Positions 16,999 to 25,680 are shown, numbered from the stretch's first letter. The stretch is 64,000 nt of DNA from Archangium lipolyticum (GCF_024623785.1 NZ_JANKBZ010000009.1:248001-312000); one strand, 5' to 3'. Numbers and translations: made by a program. The notes: a model not told the origin generated them from the letters alone.

Positions 16999-17193
16999 TC
17001 AGTGACCGGGGGGCTTCAGGTCACCCGGCAGCCCCGGTCCCGTGGGGGGACGCTCCTGGTGGGAGGTCGGGGGCTTCAGCTCCGCGGGAAGCCCGGCGGA
17101 GGGGGTCTCTCCGGGCTTGTCCGATGGAGCGGGAGTGCTCGAGGGACAAGCGCAGAACAGTGACAGCGCGGCCAGGATGAGGAAGGGACGCAT
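16999..17193 (-). CDS. Small Pro-rich lipoprotein
   Basis: A 64-residue protein: signal MRPFLILAALSLFCAC with lipobox FCAC, then a short Pro- and Ser-rich chain that contains the unit GLPxxLKPP twice (GLPAELKPP and GLPGDLKPP). No domain is recognisable. A GAGGAG site lies six bases before the ATG. It begins 14 bases after the YcnI-like gene stop on the same strand and may be the last gene of the copper cluster. It could be a membrane-tethered linker peptide or metal-cluster accessory, but nothing in the sequence proves it. Confidence 0.7.
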   Translation of the reverse strand: MRPFLILAALSLFCACPSSTPAPSDKPGETPSAGLPAELKPPTSHQERPPTGPGLPGDLKPPGH

Positions 17194-17207
17194 CGCGGAC
17201 TCCTCGC

Positions 17208-17921
17208 TCAGTACTTGACCCAGATCTCAGTGCCCGGATGGAGCTCCCGGAGCGTCTGGGTGTCTGGCTCCTTCGCGATCAACTGCTGGGTGGCCGCATT
17301 GGGGCTGTAGGCGGCGTTTCCCGACCAGACGATCTGGGCGTCGTTGAAGACCGAGAGATCGTGCACGTGCTGGTCCACGGTGTACTTGTTCCAGCCGGGC
17401 GTGCGCGCGGGATACAGGAAGACAGAGGGGGCCGGCTCCTCCGTGGGCGTGGTGCCCGTGTTGCCGTCGTGCTGGTGCGGAGTGGTGCCCACCCACTCGG
17501 TGGTCGACTCGGTGCCATCCGCGGCGCGGCAGGACTGGATCGTCGGGAAGAACAACGGGGTGAAGGGCGCGTCCGGCAGGGAGGCGCTCAGCGTGAACTT
17601 GTAGAGCTGGGTGTCTCCGGGCAGTACGTCGGCGGCGGCCTTCGTCCAGGTCACCGACTTCACCTTCCCCGTCGCCGCGTCCTTCGAGACGACGGCCTTG
17701 CCGAACACCGAGTCCAGCGGGCGCACCGAGGTCACTCCGTCCGGGATGCGGATCTCCACGCGGAAGGTGTCCGCGCCGTTGCAGCCGTGACCGACCTTGA
17801 ACGTGAGCTCCTGGCTCTTTCCCGCGAAGGCGGGACCGGAGACCACCGAGATATGGGCCTGGGCGGTCTGGCACAGCAGGAAGACTGCGACGGCGAGAAG
17901 CGGGGGCGAGTGGGCCTTCAT
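17208..17921 (-). CDS. YcnI-like (DUF1775) exported copper-binding protein
   Basis: A 237-residue secreted protein. The signal MKAHSPPLLAVAVFLLCQTAQA is followed at once by HISVVSGPAFAGKSQELTF, so the mature chain would start with His, the residue that binds copper in DUF1775/YcnI proteins. The chain continues with the family pattern FKVGHGCNGADTFRVEIRIPDGV and, later, WTKAAADVLPGDTQLYKFTL. The C-terminal half (from about residue 140) with HQHDGNTGTTP is an extra section not typical of short YcnI proteins. DUF1775 proteins commonly neighbour PCu(A)C and copper-export genes, which fits the SCO-PCu(A)C gene upstream. Start chosen after GGAGGAAC. Confidence 0.85.
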   Translation of the reverse strand: MKAHSPPLLAVAVFLLCQTAQAHISVVSGPAFAGKSQELTFKVGHGCNGADTFRVEIRIPDGVTSVRPLDSVFGKAVVSKDAATGKVKSVTWTKAAADVLPGDTQLYKFTLSASLPDAPFTPLFFPTIQSCRAADGTESTTEWVGTTPHQHDGNTGTTPTEEPAPSVFLYPARTPGWNKYTVDQHVHDLSVFNDAQIVWSGNAAYSPNAATQQLIAKEPDTQTLRELHPGTEIWVKY

Positions 17922-18022
17922 CCGTGTTCCTCCAGGGGAGACGTCGGCCCGGCTTGTAGGCTGGATGTTTCGCACGAGGGATGGGACATGTTGTCGCACC
18001 CCGCGAGCGTGGCGCCTCCGCT

Positions 18023-19756
18023 TCACCGGTGATTCGGGGACGGCAGTGGAGCGAGCCCGCGTTGGGGGGCGGAGAACACGTGCCACTCGAGCCACTCGCC
18101 TCCGGTGAAATGGTTGGGCACGTGACAATGGACGAGGAATCTTCCCGGCGCCTGGGGGAAGCCGCCGGGCTGGCCGAGGAGGAGGGTCCGTCCACGCCCC
18201 GGGCTCAGGAGTTGGGGCGGTTCGCCGCCGCCGCGGCGCTCGTTCCCGTCGTGCACGTGGTGGACGTGGAACTCCGCGCTCCCCGCGTGCGCGAGGCGTA
18301 GTTTGACGGGCTCGCCCAGGTACGAGCGGAGCGCCGGTGTCGCCAACCTCCGGCGAGGGGAGGGGCGCCGCTCGCCGTCTTCCGGGAGGTGCTCCTCCCG
18401 ATCGAACCGGGGCTCACTGCGGTAGTTGACGCCGAATGCTCCAGCCCGGAAGGGGCCCGCCATCTCGTCCAGCACGGGCAGTGGGGCGCCGCTCGCGGAG
18501 CGCACGTCGGCGGACTCGGGGGGACCCAGGGCATGGTAGAGCAGCACCAGCTCCCGGAAGTGCTCTCCCGAGGGGACGTCGATGAGGGCCTCCCAGCCCG
18601 TGCCGTGCCGCAGCGGCTCGCCCGTGGAGGCGTCACGGTACCTGGCGCCCGCGGGCTCCAGGACGAGGACTCCGAAGAGCCCCCGTGCCTCCCGCGCTCC
18701 TCCCTCCTCCGAGTCGTGAAGGAGGTAGGTGCCCTCCGCCTCCGGTGACTCGGGAAGGGCGAGGACATACGTGAGGCCCCGTCCGGGCGGTACGGAGGTT
18801 CCAGGGACGAAACCGCCCTCGGGGCTCCTGCCGCTCACGGTGGCTGGCAGGCCCTCGATGCGCAGCGCCGCGGGCCCGGTGGCCAGCCGGTTGGTGAAGT
18901 GGAGGAGGAGGCATTCTCCCAGGTTGGCGCGCAGCACGAGCGGCTGGATGGGCTCGCCGTGCAACCCGGGGGCGGTGCGCTCCTCCTCGAGAACGTACAT
19001 GAGGCCCTGGGGTTGATGATCGCCGTGGGCATTGAGCGGACGGTCGACGGCGATGGCGGCCACGGAGTACGTCCTCACGGGCGCTCCAGGGCGGCACACT
19101 CCCTCGCCTTGCTGAAGAGAGGACAGGCGGGGCGACGGGGGCCCTCCATCGGAGCGCCAGCCACAGAGGATTCCCAGGAGGAGGAGCGGCCCGAGCGCCG
19201 GAGTGGCCGCGCGTGCTTCGGAGGCGGTGGGCCTCGAGCGGCGGCGCAGCAGCAGCAGCGTCAGGGGAAGGACGGGGACCTGAAGCAGCAGCGCGTCCCT
19301 CATCCCCGTCCACGCCGTCGCCATCGGCGAATCACTGGCCGGCTCAGGAGAGATGGCGGACACGTCCGCGCCCACGGTCGCGCAGAGGAAGCGGCCCTCG
19401 TCCCCCAGCGCCGGCTCCGTCGCGGAGAGGGCCTGTCCCTCCATGGCTTCGGACGGGGGAGGACTCGCCTGCTGGCGTTGGAGCACGGCTCGTCCGGCGG
19501 CCACGGGAAGAAGCAGCAGCAGGAAGCACAGGGACAGGGCGGCGCCGTCGCGCGGCTTCTCCGGACGCGTGCGCCACAGCGCCACGAGCCAGAGGGGAAA
19601 GAGGAGCATCGCGTCCCTGGCCAGGCGTGGCGCCAGCGCGCTCGCCGGGACATCGAAGCCGCCCGAGAGCAGCTCCAGCAGGCACAGCTCCCAGCCCAGC
19701 ATGCCGAGCGTGAGCAGGACCGCGAGCGCCAACCGTTGCCGCCATGCCTCCCTCAT
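18023..19756 (-). CDS. Membrane-anchored multicopper oxidase
   Basis: A 577-residue protein. The first about 190 residues contain five hydrophobic segments (for example LALAVLLTLGMLGWELCLLELL, AALSLCFLLLLLPVAAG and ALGPLLLLGILCGW). The rest is a cupredoxin-type multicopper oxidase: LGECLLLHFTNRL near residue 290, a conserved EFHVHHVHDGNE, and the closing HCHVPNHFTGGEW with H543-C544-H545, where Cys is the type 1 copper ligand bridging to the trinuclear site. The usual axial Met after GG is replaced by Glu. A membrane domain fused to the oxidase is uncommon. Start ATG 19756 follows GGAGGAGGGTGA and lies two bases beyond the upstream stop. Likely role: copper oxidation or detoxification, or electron transfer. 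Confidence 0.82.
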   Translation of the reverse strand: MREAWRQRLALAVLLTLGMLGWELCLLELLSGGFDVPASALAPRLARDAMLLFPLWLVALWRTRPEKPRDGAALSLCFLLLLLPVAAGRAVLQRQQASPPPSEAMEGQALSATEPALGDEGRFLCATVGADVSAISPEPASDSPMATAWTGMRDALLLQVPVLPLTLLLLRRRSRPTASEARAATPALGPLLLLGILCGWRSDGGPPSPRLSSLQQGEGVCRPGAPVRTYSVAAIAVDRPLNAHGDHQPQGLMYVLEEERTAPGLHGEPIQPLVLRANLGECLLLHFTNRLATGPAALRIEGLPATVSGRSPEGGFVPGTSVPPGRGLTYVLALPESPEAEGTYLLHDSEEGGAREARGLFGVLVLEPAGARYRDASTGEPLRHGTGWEALIDVPSGEHFRELVLLYHALGPPESADVRSASGAPLPVLDEMAGPFRAGAFGVNYRSEPRFDREEHLPEDGERRPSPRRRLATPALRSYLGEPVKLRLAHAGSAEFHVHHVHDGNERRGGGEPPQLLSPGRGRTLLLGQPGGFPQAPGRFLVHCHVPNHFTGGEWLEWHVFSAPQRGLAPLPSPNHR

Positions 19757-19758
19757 GC

Positions 19759-20634
19759 TCACCCTCCTCCCCGCAGGCTCATGAGGTAGCTGACGAGGTC
19801 CGCCATCTCCTGGGGCGACAGCGACTCTCCGTACAGGGGCATGAGGGTGGGCCGTGTACAGGGCTGACGCTCGGCGCACTCCGGGGGGATGAAGGCGTCG
19901 GGGTCGAGCAGGGACTCGTAGGCGTACTGCGCCGCGCTCTTTCCCGCGACACGGGTGGCGCCCACCCGGGCGAAGTCGCCGAGGAAGGGCGCGATGCGCG
20001 GGCCCTCGGGCCGTGCCAGGCCGCCATGGCAGGACGTACAGGCGAGCCGTCCATGAAAGAGGGCCGAGCCCGCGGCCTCCCTGCCCGGTGGGAGCTCTTC
20101 CACGCGCAGGGGCCACCCGGGTTGTCCTTCCGTGTCGCCAGGGCTCGCGGGGCGCTGCGTGAGGAGGAGGGCCTCGCGCTCCGTGCCTCGCTCCCACTCC
20201 AACCGCACGGGCCCCTGCGTCGCGGGGACGTCGAAGCTCAGCGTCACGGGCAGCAGCTCCGCGGGGCGCAGGGTGAAGACGCCGCGGCCTCCCACCGAGG
20301 GCCGCCACACCGTCCCTCGCGCGGCCTCTGAGAGGAGGAGCTCCCCGGGTTCGAAGTTCAGGGGCGTCCTCCCCGGGTTGAAGACGGTGACCTCGACGAT
20401 CAGGCGGCGCCGCCCCGGTCCAGGTGCGCCCTCCGAGGTGGGCAGGCGCGCCGCGTCTCCATGATCCGTCGGCTCATGCATCCAGACGGCCCGCTCCAGC
20501 CGCATCCGCAGCCCACCCAGCTCCACCTCCCGGCTCGGCTGGACGGCCCAGGCGCGCAGCACGAGCATGCCTCCAGCGAGGGTGACCAGCAGCGCGAGCA
20601 CCCCGAGAACCTGCCTCCAGGAGGGCGGAACCAT
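19759..20634 (-). CDS. Membrane-anchored cytochrome c with N-terminal Ig-like domain
   Basis: A 291-residue protein. A single hydrophobic anchor (VLGVLALLVTLAGGMLVL) is followed by a beta-rich domain at about 30-165 (VELGGLRMRLERAVWM, LIVEVTVFNPGRTPLNF, PVTLSFDVPATQGPVRLEWERG) that resembles DUF4352-type folds. From about residue 190 there is a class I cytochrome c: heme motif CTSCH, then a likely axial Met in RPTLMPLYGESLSPQEMADL, the classical ending. It lies between the SCO-PCu(A)C gene (14-base gap) and the multicopper oxidase (2-base gap), so all three are one operon. It probably carries electrons for the oxidase; the partner is inferred. Confidence 0.82.
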   Translation of the reverse strand: MVPPSWRQVLGVLALLVTLAGGMLVLRAWAVQPSREVELGGLRMRLERAVWMHEPTDHGDAARLPTSEGAPGPGRRRLIVEVTVFNPGRTPLNFEPGELLLSEAARGTVWRPSVGGRGVFTLRPAELLPVTLSFDVPATQGPVRLEWERGTEREALLLTQRPASPGDTEGQPGWPLRVEELPPGREAAGSALFHGRLACTSCHGGLARPEGPRIAPFLGDFARVGATRVAGKSAAQYAYESLLDPDAFIPPECAERQPCTRPTLMPLYGESLSPQEMADLVSYLMSLRGGG

Positions 20635-20648
20635 GGTGACTCCGGCGC

Positions 20649-21650
20649 TCAAGGCCCGTCCGCGCCCGGCCCCGAGGCGGGAACGGTGAGCTGAACGGCG
20701 CCCGCCCGCTCGAAATGGAGCGTGAGGTGGATGCTCCCGGGCGAGCCCTGGACGGAGTACAGCATGAGGTGCTTGCCTCCCGGCTTCAGCTCGACGCGGC
20801 CTCCCGCCGGTACACCGAAGCCCTCGGGCCTCGGGAGCATCCGCAGGACTTCTCCCTCCGCGACCACCTCGTGCAACTCCACCCGCCCGGCGGAGGAGGC
20901 CTCGGCGGACACGAGCCGATCCTCCCGCCCGGCGGTATTCACCAGCGTGAAGTAGACGGCCCCGACCCGGGCGGGTGTCAGACGCGCGAGCGCCCCCTCC
21001 ACCCGTACCCCGGGGACGGACGCGCGGGGCTCCCGCTCCGCCAGGAGCCGCTCGACTCCCGCCCGTAGCTCTCCGGCGGGCACCGAATACGGCAGGCGCT
21101 CGCGCAGCACGCCCCGCTTGTCGATGAGGAAGTAGGCCCCCGTGTGGTCCACGGTGTAGGGGATGTCTCCGGCGAACCGGTGTTCGCGGTAGCGCGTGGC
21201 GTCCGGATAGCGGCGGGAGGCCGTGACGCGGTAGCCGGACAGCACCGCCGCGAGCGCGTCTCCCTCCAGGCGCAGACCCGTGAAGCGCGGGTGGAAGGCG
21301 TGGACGTATGTCTCGAGCCGCTCCGCGCTGTCGCGCTCCGGGTCCACCGAGACGAACACCACCTCCACGTCCCGGGCGGCGGCGCCCAGCTGCTCGTAGA
21401 CGCGGCGGAGCTGGGACAGGGTGGTGGGGCACACGTCCGGACAGGCCGTGTAGCCAAAGGAGAGGAGGACCACCTTTCCCCGCTGCTCGCTCAGCCGGAA
21501 CATTCCACCCGAGGCCCGAGGTGCCTCCAGGGCTGGAGCGGGCTGCTCGGGGACCGCGGCGATGGCCTGGGCCTCGTCACGCCGGCACCCCGTGGCGAGC
21601 AGCAGCGCGGCCAGTATCGACAGCAGCCCTCGTGCGCCTCCTCCCGCCAT
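20649..21650 (-). CDS. SCO1/SenC-PCu(A)C fusion lipoprotein
   Basis: A 333-residue lipoprotein (lipobox LLATGC, Cys22). Residues about 45-205 form a SCO1/SenC thioredoxin-like domain with the copper ligands C70 and C74 (CPDVC) and H169 (VDHTG). Residues about 215-325 form a PCu(A)C/DUF461 domain with the His/Met copper set: ELHEVVAEGEVLRM, then a spacing of about 20 to KHLMLYS. The two proteins normally act one after the other to deliver copper to the CuA site of cytochrome oxidase; here they are one chain. First gene of the minus-strand copper operon. ATG 21650 was chosen for the lipoprotein signal; longer in-frame extensions add a Pro/Arg-rich tail. Confidence 0.88.
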   Translation of the reverse strand: MAGGGARGLLSILAALLLATGCRRDEAQAIAAVPEQPAPALEAPRASGGMFRLSEQRGKVVLLSFGYTACPDVCPTTLSQLRRVYEQLGAAARDVEVVFVSVDPERDSAERLETYVHAFHPRFTGLRLEGDALAAVLSGYRVTASRRYPDATRYREHRFAGDIPYTVDHTGAYFLIDKRGVLRERLPYSVPAGELRAGVERLLAEREPRASVPGVRVEGALARLTPARVGAVYFTLVNTAGREDRLVSAEASSAGRVELHEVVAEGEVLRMLPRPEGFGVPAGGRVELKPGGKHLMLYSVQGSPGSIHLTLHFERAGAVQLTVPASGPGADGP

Positions 21651-21832
21651 GTCTGGCCTCCCTGCCACGCAGGTGGGGGCTGAATTAGGGAGCGCGGGCC
21701 GGAGCGGCGAGGTGTCCCGGGGGACGTGTCTCCTGTCGGATTCCGCGCACGGGGCGCCTGGACTCCTTCGGGAGGGGTGTGGGACTTTCGCGGGTCCATC
21801 TACAGTAGTGGGTGGATCCGGAGGCCCCATCC

Positions 21833-22993
21833 TTGAGTGACACCCTGCCCGCGCTTCGCACCACCCTGTCGGAACTCATCGCCCTGGACACGACGTCCTC
21901 GCGCCCCAATACGCCGCTGGTGGACCTGGCCCAGGGGCGGCTGGTGGAGGCGGGCTTCCGGGTGGAGCGGGTGCCCTACAGGGACGGGGCGGGGGTGGAG
22001 AAGGTGAACCTCGTCGCTGTGAAGGGCGGCGGGGGAGAGGAGAGGGCGGCGCTGGCGCTGGTGGGGCACACGGACTGTGTGCCGTACGACACGGCGTGGA
22101 CGGACGCGCTGCGGCTGACGGAGCGGGACGGGAAGCTCTACGGTCGTGGCGCATGCGACACCAAGGGCTTCATCGCCTGCGCGCTGCACGCGGTGACGCA
22201 CTACACGGGGCCGCTGCGGGCCCCCCTCATGGTGCTGCTGACGGCCGACGAGGAGCTGGGCTGCGAGGGCGCCAAGCACCTGGTGACGCTGGGCAAGGGC
22301 CGGGCGCGGCACGCCATCGTGGGCGAGCCCACCTCGCTGGTGCCGGTGCGCGCGCACAAGGGCTACTGCCTGGCGGAGGTGGAGGTGCGGGGCAAGGAGG
22401 GGCACAGCGCGTACCCGGACGAGGGCGCCTCGGCCATCTTCCGCGCGGGGCGCTTCCTGCAGAAGCTGGAGACGCTGGCGCGCACGCGGCTGCGCGAGGA
22501 GCGGGACGAGTCCTTCGAGCCGCCCTTCACCACGGTGAATGTGGGCGTCATCGGCGGGGGCAAGGCGTCCAACGTCATCGCCGGGTCGTGCCGCTTCGTC
22601 GTGGAGTGGCGCCCCATCCCCCGGCAGCCCAAGGAGCGGGTGCTGGAGCTGTTGGAGTCCATCCGCCAGGAGCTGGTGCGGGACGAGCCCGGCTACGAGG
22701 CGCGCATCCGGCTGATGCGCTCGGAGCCGGCGGTGGACACGCGGGCGGACGCGGAGGTGGTGCGGGTGCTGGCGGAGCTGTCCGGCAACGCCCCCATCAC
22801 GGTGCCGTTCGGGACCGAGGCCCCGCAGCTCACGGAGCTGGGCGCGGAGGCGGTGGTGTTCGGCCCGGGGGACATCCGCGTGGCCCACCAGACGGGTGAG
22901 TACGTCCCGGTGGAGGACCTGGTGCGGTGCGAGGCGTACCTCTCGCGGGCCATCGCGCGCTTCTGCGGCGGTGCTGGAGACTCCGGGCGCTGA
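21833..22993 (+). CDS. argE: M20-family deacetylase, probable acetylornithine deacetylase
   Basis: A 386-residue cytosolic hydrolase. M20 metal-site motifs are complete: GHTDCVPYD (first His-x-Asp), GRGACDTKGF (bridging Asp), ADEELGCEGAK (catalytic Glu pair), GEPTSL, and a C-terminal His in GPGDIRVAHQTGEYVPVEDL. The dimerisation domain with KGYCLAEVEVRGKEGHSAYP is in the middle. ArgE removes acetate from N-acetylornithine in arginine synthesis; close relatives (succinyl-diaminopimelate desuccinylase) cannot be fully excluded. I prefer TTG 21833, which has GGAGG eight bases upstream, over GTG 21812. No other arginine genes are adjacent. Confidence 0.82.
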   Translation: MSDTLPALRTTLSELIALDTTSSRPNTPLVDLAQGRLVEAGFRVERVPYRDGAGVEKVNLVAVKGGGGEERAALALVGHTDCVPYDTAWTDALRLTERDGKLYGRGACDTKGFIACALHAVTHYTGPLRAPLMVLLTADEELGCEGAKHLVTLGKGRARHAIVGEPTSLVPVRAHKGYCLAEVEVRGKEGHSAYPDEGASAIFRAGRFLQKLETLARTRLREERDESFEPPFTTVNVGVIGGGKASNVIAGSCRFVVEWRPIPRQPKERVLELLESIRQELVRDEPGYEARIRLMRSEPAVDTRADAEVVRVLAELSGNAPITVPFGTEAPQLTELGAEAVVFGPGDIRVAHQTGEYVPVEDLVRCEAYLSRAIARFCGGAGDSGR

Positions 22994-23159
22994 GCGTCAA
23001 GACGCACCGGGTCATTCTCCGCTTCAGGCCAGGACCTGGGCGCGGGCGGAGCCGTACCCGGGCTTGTCCCCGGACATGACCTGGGTGGTACAGTCCTCCC
23101 CCCGAGGGGCCGGATGTCATCCGGTGGACGTGCCGCTCAGTGTCACGGCCAGGGAGTCC

Positions 23160-23762
23160 ATGCACATGCAATTCGTCCCGTTCGAGGATGGCATCGAGGT
23201 CATCGGCCTGGCGGTTCGCTCCGTGCTGGATGGCTTCAGTCAATTCGCGGTGCTCGCGAGTGCCTATCTGTTGGATGAGGGCATTGGCCGGCCGGGCCCC
23301 AGCGGCGTGGCGCACCTGGAGCTGGACGCGTGGTACTCGCAGCAGGCGTGGCTCCTGTGCTTCCAGCAGATCAGCAAGCAGCTGGGGGACGGGGTGGTCA
23401 CGCAGATCGGCATGGCCATCCCCCGGAACGCGGCCTTCCCCCAGGGGACCCAGGACATCCACAGCGCCCTCAAGTCGCTCGATGTGGCGTACCACATGAA
23501 CCACCGCAAGCACGGCAGGCCGATGTTCGACCCGGGGACCGGACACATGGAAGAGGGCATCGGTCACTACGGCTACGAGCCGGTGCCGGGACAACGGCGT
23601 ATCATCACCGTGTGCGCGACCCCCTACCCGTGTGCGTTCGACATGGGCCTGCTCATGTCCCTGTGCCGCCGCTACGAGCGGAGCGTACGCGTGACGCACG
23701 ACGAGAAGAAGCCCTGCCGCAAGACCGGTGGGCCGCACTGCACCTACGTCATCACCTGGTGA
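23160..23762 (+). CDS. V4R-like protein of unknown function
   Basis: A 200-residue cytosolic protein that I cannot name firmly. The N-terminal part is helical (VRSVLDGFSQFAVLASAYLL). The C-terminal part holds HYGYEPVPGQRRIITVCATPYPCAFD and the ending CRKTGGPHCTYVITW, which resembles the Cys-containing end of V4R/heme-NO-binding-fold domains (C, about seven residues, C-x-aromatic-x-V). Such domains bind small hydrophobic ligands, hemes or tetrapyrroles in signalling proteins. The four Cys of the last 65 residues could bind a metal. Start: ATG 23160 or ATG 23166, with agggag upstream. It precedes the diguanylate cyclase gene on the same strand after 150 bases; a shared regulatory role is possible but unproved. 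Confidence 0.5.
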   Translation: MHMQFVPFEDGIEVIGLAVRSVLDGFSQFAVLASAYLLDEGIGRPGPSGVAHLELDAWYSQQAWLLCFQQISKQLGDGVVTQIGMAIPRNAAFPQGTQDIHSALKSLDVAYHMNHRKHGRPMFDPGTGHMEEGIGHYGYEPVPGQRRIITVCATPYPCAFDMGLLMSLCRRYERSVRVTHDEKKPCRKTGGPHCTYVITW

Positions 23763-23912
23763 CTCCCACCCCATCCCCTGACGCGAGCCCCGGGACTGCT
23801 GGCAGGGGTGTCTCGCCCGGCGGGCGGGGAGTCAGCCAGGTGGACGAAATATCGCCCCCCCTCATCCATCCGCCCCCTCCACTCTGATAGCCTCGAGGGC
23901 AGAACGGACCCC

Positions 23913-25598
23913 ATGGCAGCGCTTACTTCCCTCGGCACCTCCGGCCGCGTCCTCCTCGTGGACGACAGCCCCATTGCTCTTGAAGCCATCGGCTCCCGAT
24001 TGAAGGAGAGCGGATTGGATGTGGTGATGCTGACCTCGCCCCGCGAGGCGCTCGAGCTCGCCACGGATGGACCCCACCCCTTCGACCTGCTCATCCTCGA
24101 CGTCATCATGCCGGGCCTGGATGGCCACGAGCTGACGCGCCGCCTGCGCGACCATCCGCGCACCGCCAACACGCCCATCCTCCTGCTCACCTCGCTCGAC
24201 TCGTCCGAGGACCGGGTGACGGGCCTGACCGTGGGCGCCGACGACTTCTTCACCAAGACCGCGCCGGATGCCGAGATGCTGGCGCGCGTGCGCTCGTTCA
24301 TCTCGCTGGGCAAGATGCGCGCCCAGCTGCTGGCGCAGCACGAGGCCATGGCCCGGGTGATGCGCGAGCAGGAGGCGCCCACCCCGCCCCAGGCCCGCGT
24401 GGAGATCATCCACCACATGCCCGTGGTGGGTGAGCGGCTCGCCCGGGCCCTCCGCGGCTCGCCCGTGGGCAGCGATTTCCACCTCACCCAGCGCGCCTCC
24501 GCGCAGCGCCTCACCAACACGGACGCGGATCTGCTCATCGTCAGCTACTCCATCGCGCTCGAGGGCGAGCAGCCGCTGCTCAAGCGCTTGGGCTTCGACG
24601 AGGAGGCCCCTCCCATCATCGTGGTGGACGACGCCGAGTCCACCCCGCGGCGCGTGACGGCGTTCGACTCCGGCGCCGACGACTACCTCACGTTGCAGAC
24701 GCCCATGGCCGAGCTGGCCGCCCGCATGGGCAGCACCCTGCGCCGCCAGCGCCGCCAGCGCCAGCTGCGCACCTCGCGCGACCGCGCCATGCTGGTGGCG
24801 GTGACGGATCCGCTCACCGGGCTCTACAACCGCGCCTACTTCCACGAGGCGCTCGGCGTCGAGTTCCGCCGTGCCCAGCGCTACAAGCACCCGATGACGC
24901 TGGTGCTGCTGGACCTGGACCTCTTCAAGCAGGTCAATGACAACCTCGGCCACAGCGCTGGAGACCAGGCCCTGCGCGAGGTGTCCTCGCGGCTGCGGCA
25001 GACGGCGCGCTCCACGGACGTGGTGGCCCGGCACGGTGGCGAGGAGTTCGCGATGATCCTCCCCGAGACGGACCTGGAGCACGGGCTCATCGCCGCCGAG
25101 CGCTTCCGGGCCGCCGTGGAGGGCGCCACGGTGCACGGCGCGAGGGGCGGCAGCCGCTCGCTGACCATCAGCGTCGGGGTGGGCTGCTTCCCGGTGCACG
25201 CCACCTCCATCTCGGACCTGATGGAGCTCACCGACGCGGCGCTCTACTCCGCCAAGCGCCAGGGCCGCAACCGGGTGTGCGCGGCCTCGCTCAGCACGGA
25301 TCCTCCGCCGCCTCCGCCGGTACCGGCCGCCGCTCCCCACTCCACGACCAGCAGTGTCATGGAGCGGCTGCGCCGGCTCGTGGCGGAGGACGTGGAGGGC
25401 CCCCTCACCGCCACGCGCACCGCCGCCCGCATGCTGCACGATGCCTCCGCTCCGGGAGACACGCTGCACACCATCACCTCTCAGCTCCGCAACTCCTCCG
25501 ACGAGGTGCGCCAGGAGCTGCTGCGGGTGATGGACGACCTGTCCCGCGCGCTCGTCGAGGCGGGCCGCTCGGGACCGCCCCGGAGCGATCACCGCTGA
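23913..25598 (+). CDS. Receiver-pseudoreceiver-GGDEF diguanylate cyclase
   Basis: A 561-residue cytosolic protein. The first receiver (about 10-125) has Asp in LLILDVIMPGLDG and Lys in DDFFTKTAPD. The second (about 150-270) lacks the acceptor Asp (ADLLIVSYSIAL) and is likely a PleD-like adaptor. A GGDEF domain follows (about 295-460): LTGLYNRAYFHEAL, LLDLDLFKQVNDNLGH and the active loop RHGGEEF, all intact, so it should make c-di-GMP. After a PPPPPP linker there is an additional helical tail of about 80 residues. Overall the layout is that of PleD with a tail. c-di-GMP controls exopolysaccharide and motility in myxobacteria, so the nearby glycan locus could be one output; that is inference. 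Confidence 0.9.
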   Translation: MAALTSLGTSGRVLLVDDSPIALEAIGSRLKESGLDVVMLTSPREALELATDGPHPFDLLILDVIMPGLDGHELTRRLRDHPRTANTPILLLTSLDSSEDRVTGLTVGADDFFTKTAPDAEMLARVRSFISLGKMRAQLLAQHEAMARVMREQEAPTPPQARVEIIHHMPVVGERLARALRGSPVGSDFHLTQRASAQRLTNTDADLLIVSYSIALEGEQPLLKRLGFDEEAPPIIVVDDAESTPRRVTAFDSGADDYLTLQTPMAELAARMGSTLRRQRRQRQLRTSRDRAMLVAVTDPLTGLYNRAYFHEALGVEFRRAQRYKHPMTLVLLDLDLFKQVNDNLGHSAGDQALREVSSRLRQTARSTDVVARHGGEEFAMILPETDLEHGLIAAERFRAAVEGATVHGARGGSRSLTISVGVGCFPVHATSISDLMELTDAALYSAKRQGRNRVCAASLSTDPPPPPPVPAAAPHSTTSSVMERLRRLVAEDVEGPLTATRTAARMLHDASAPGDTLHTITSQLRNSSDEVRQELLRVMDDLSRALVEAGRSGPPRSDHR

Positions 25599-25680
25599 CG
25601 AGGGCGGCGGGCACTTCCCGCTGGCCAACGCGCGCTCAGTCGGTACCATTTGGGCTCAAACCATCTTGGGAGAGCTCAAC

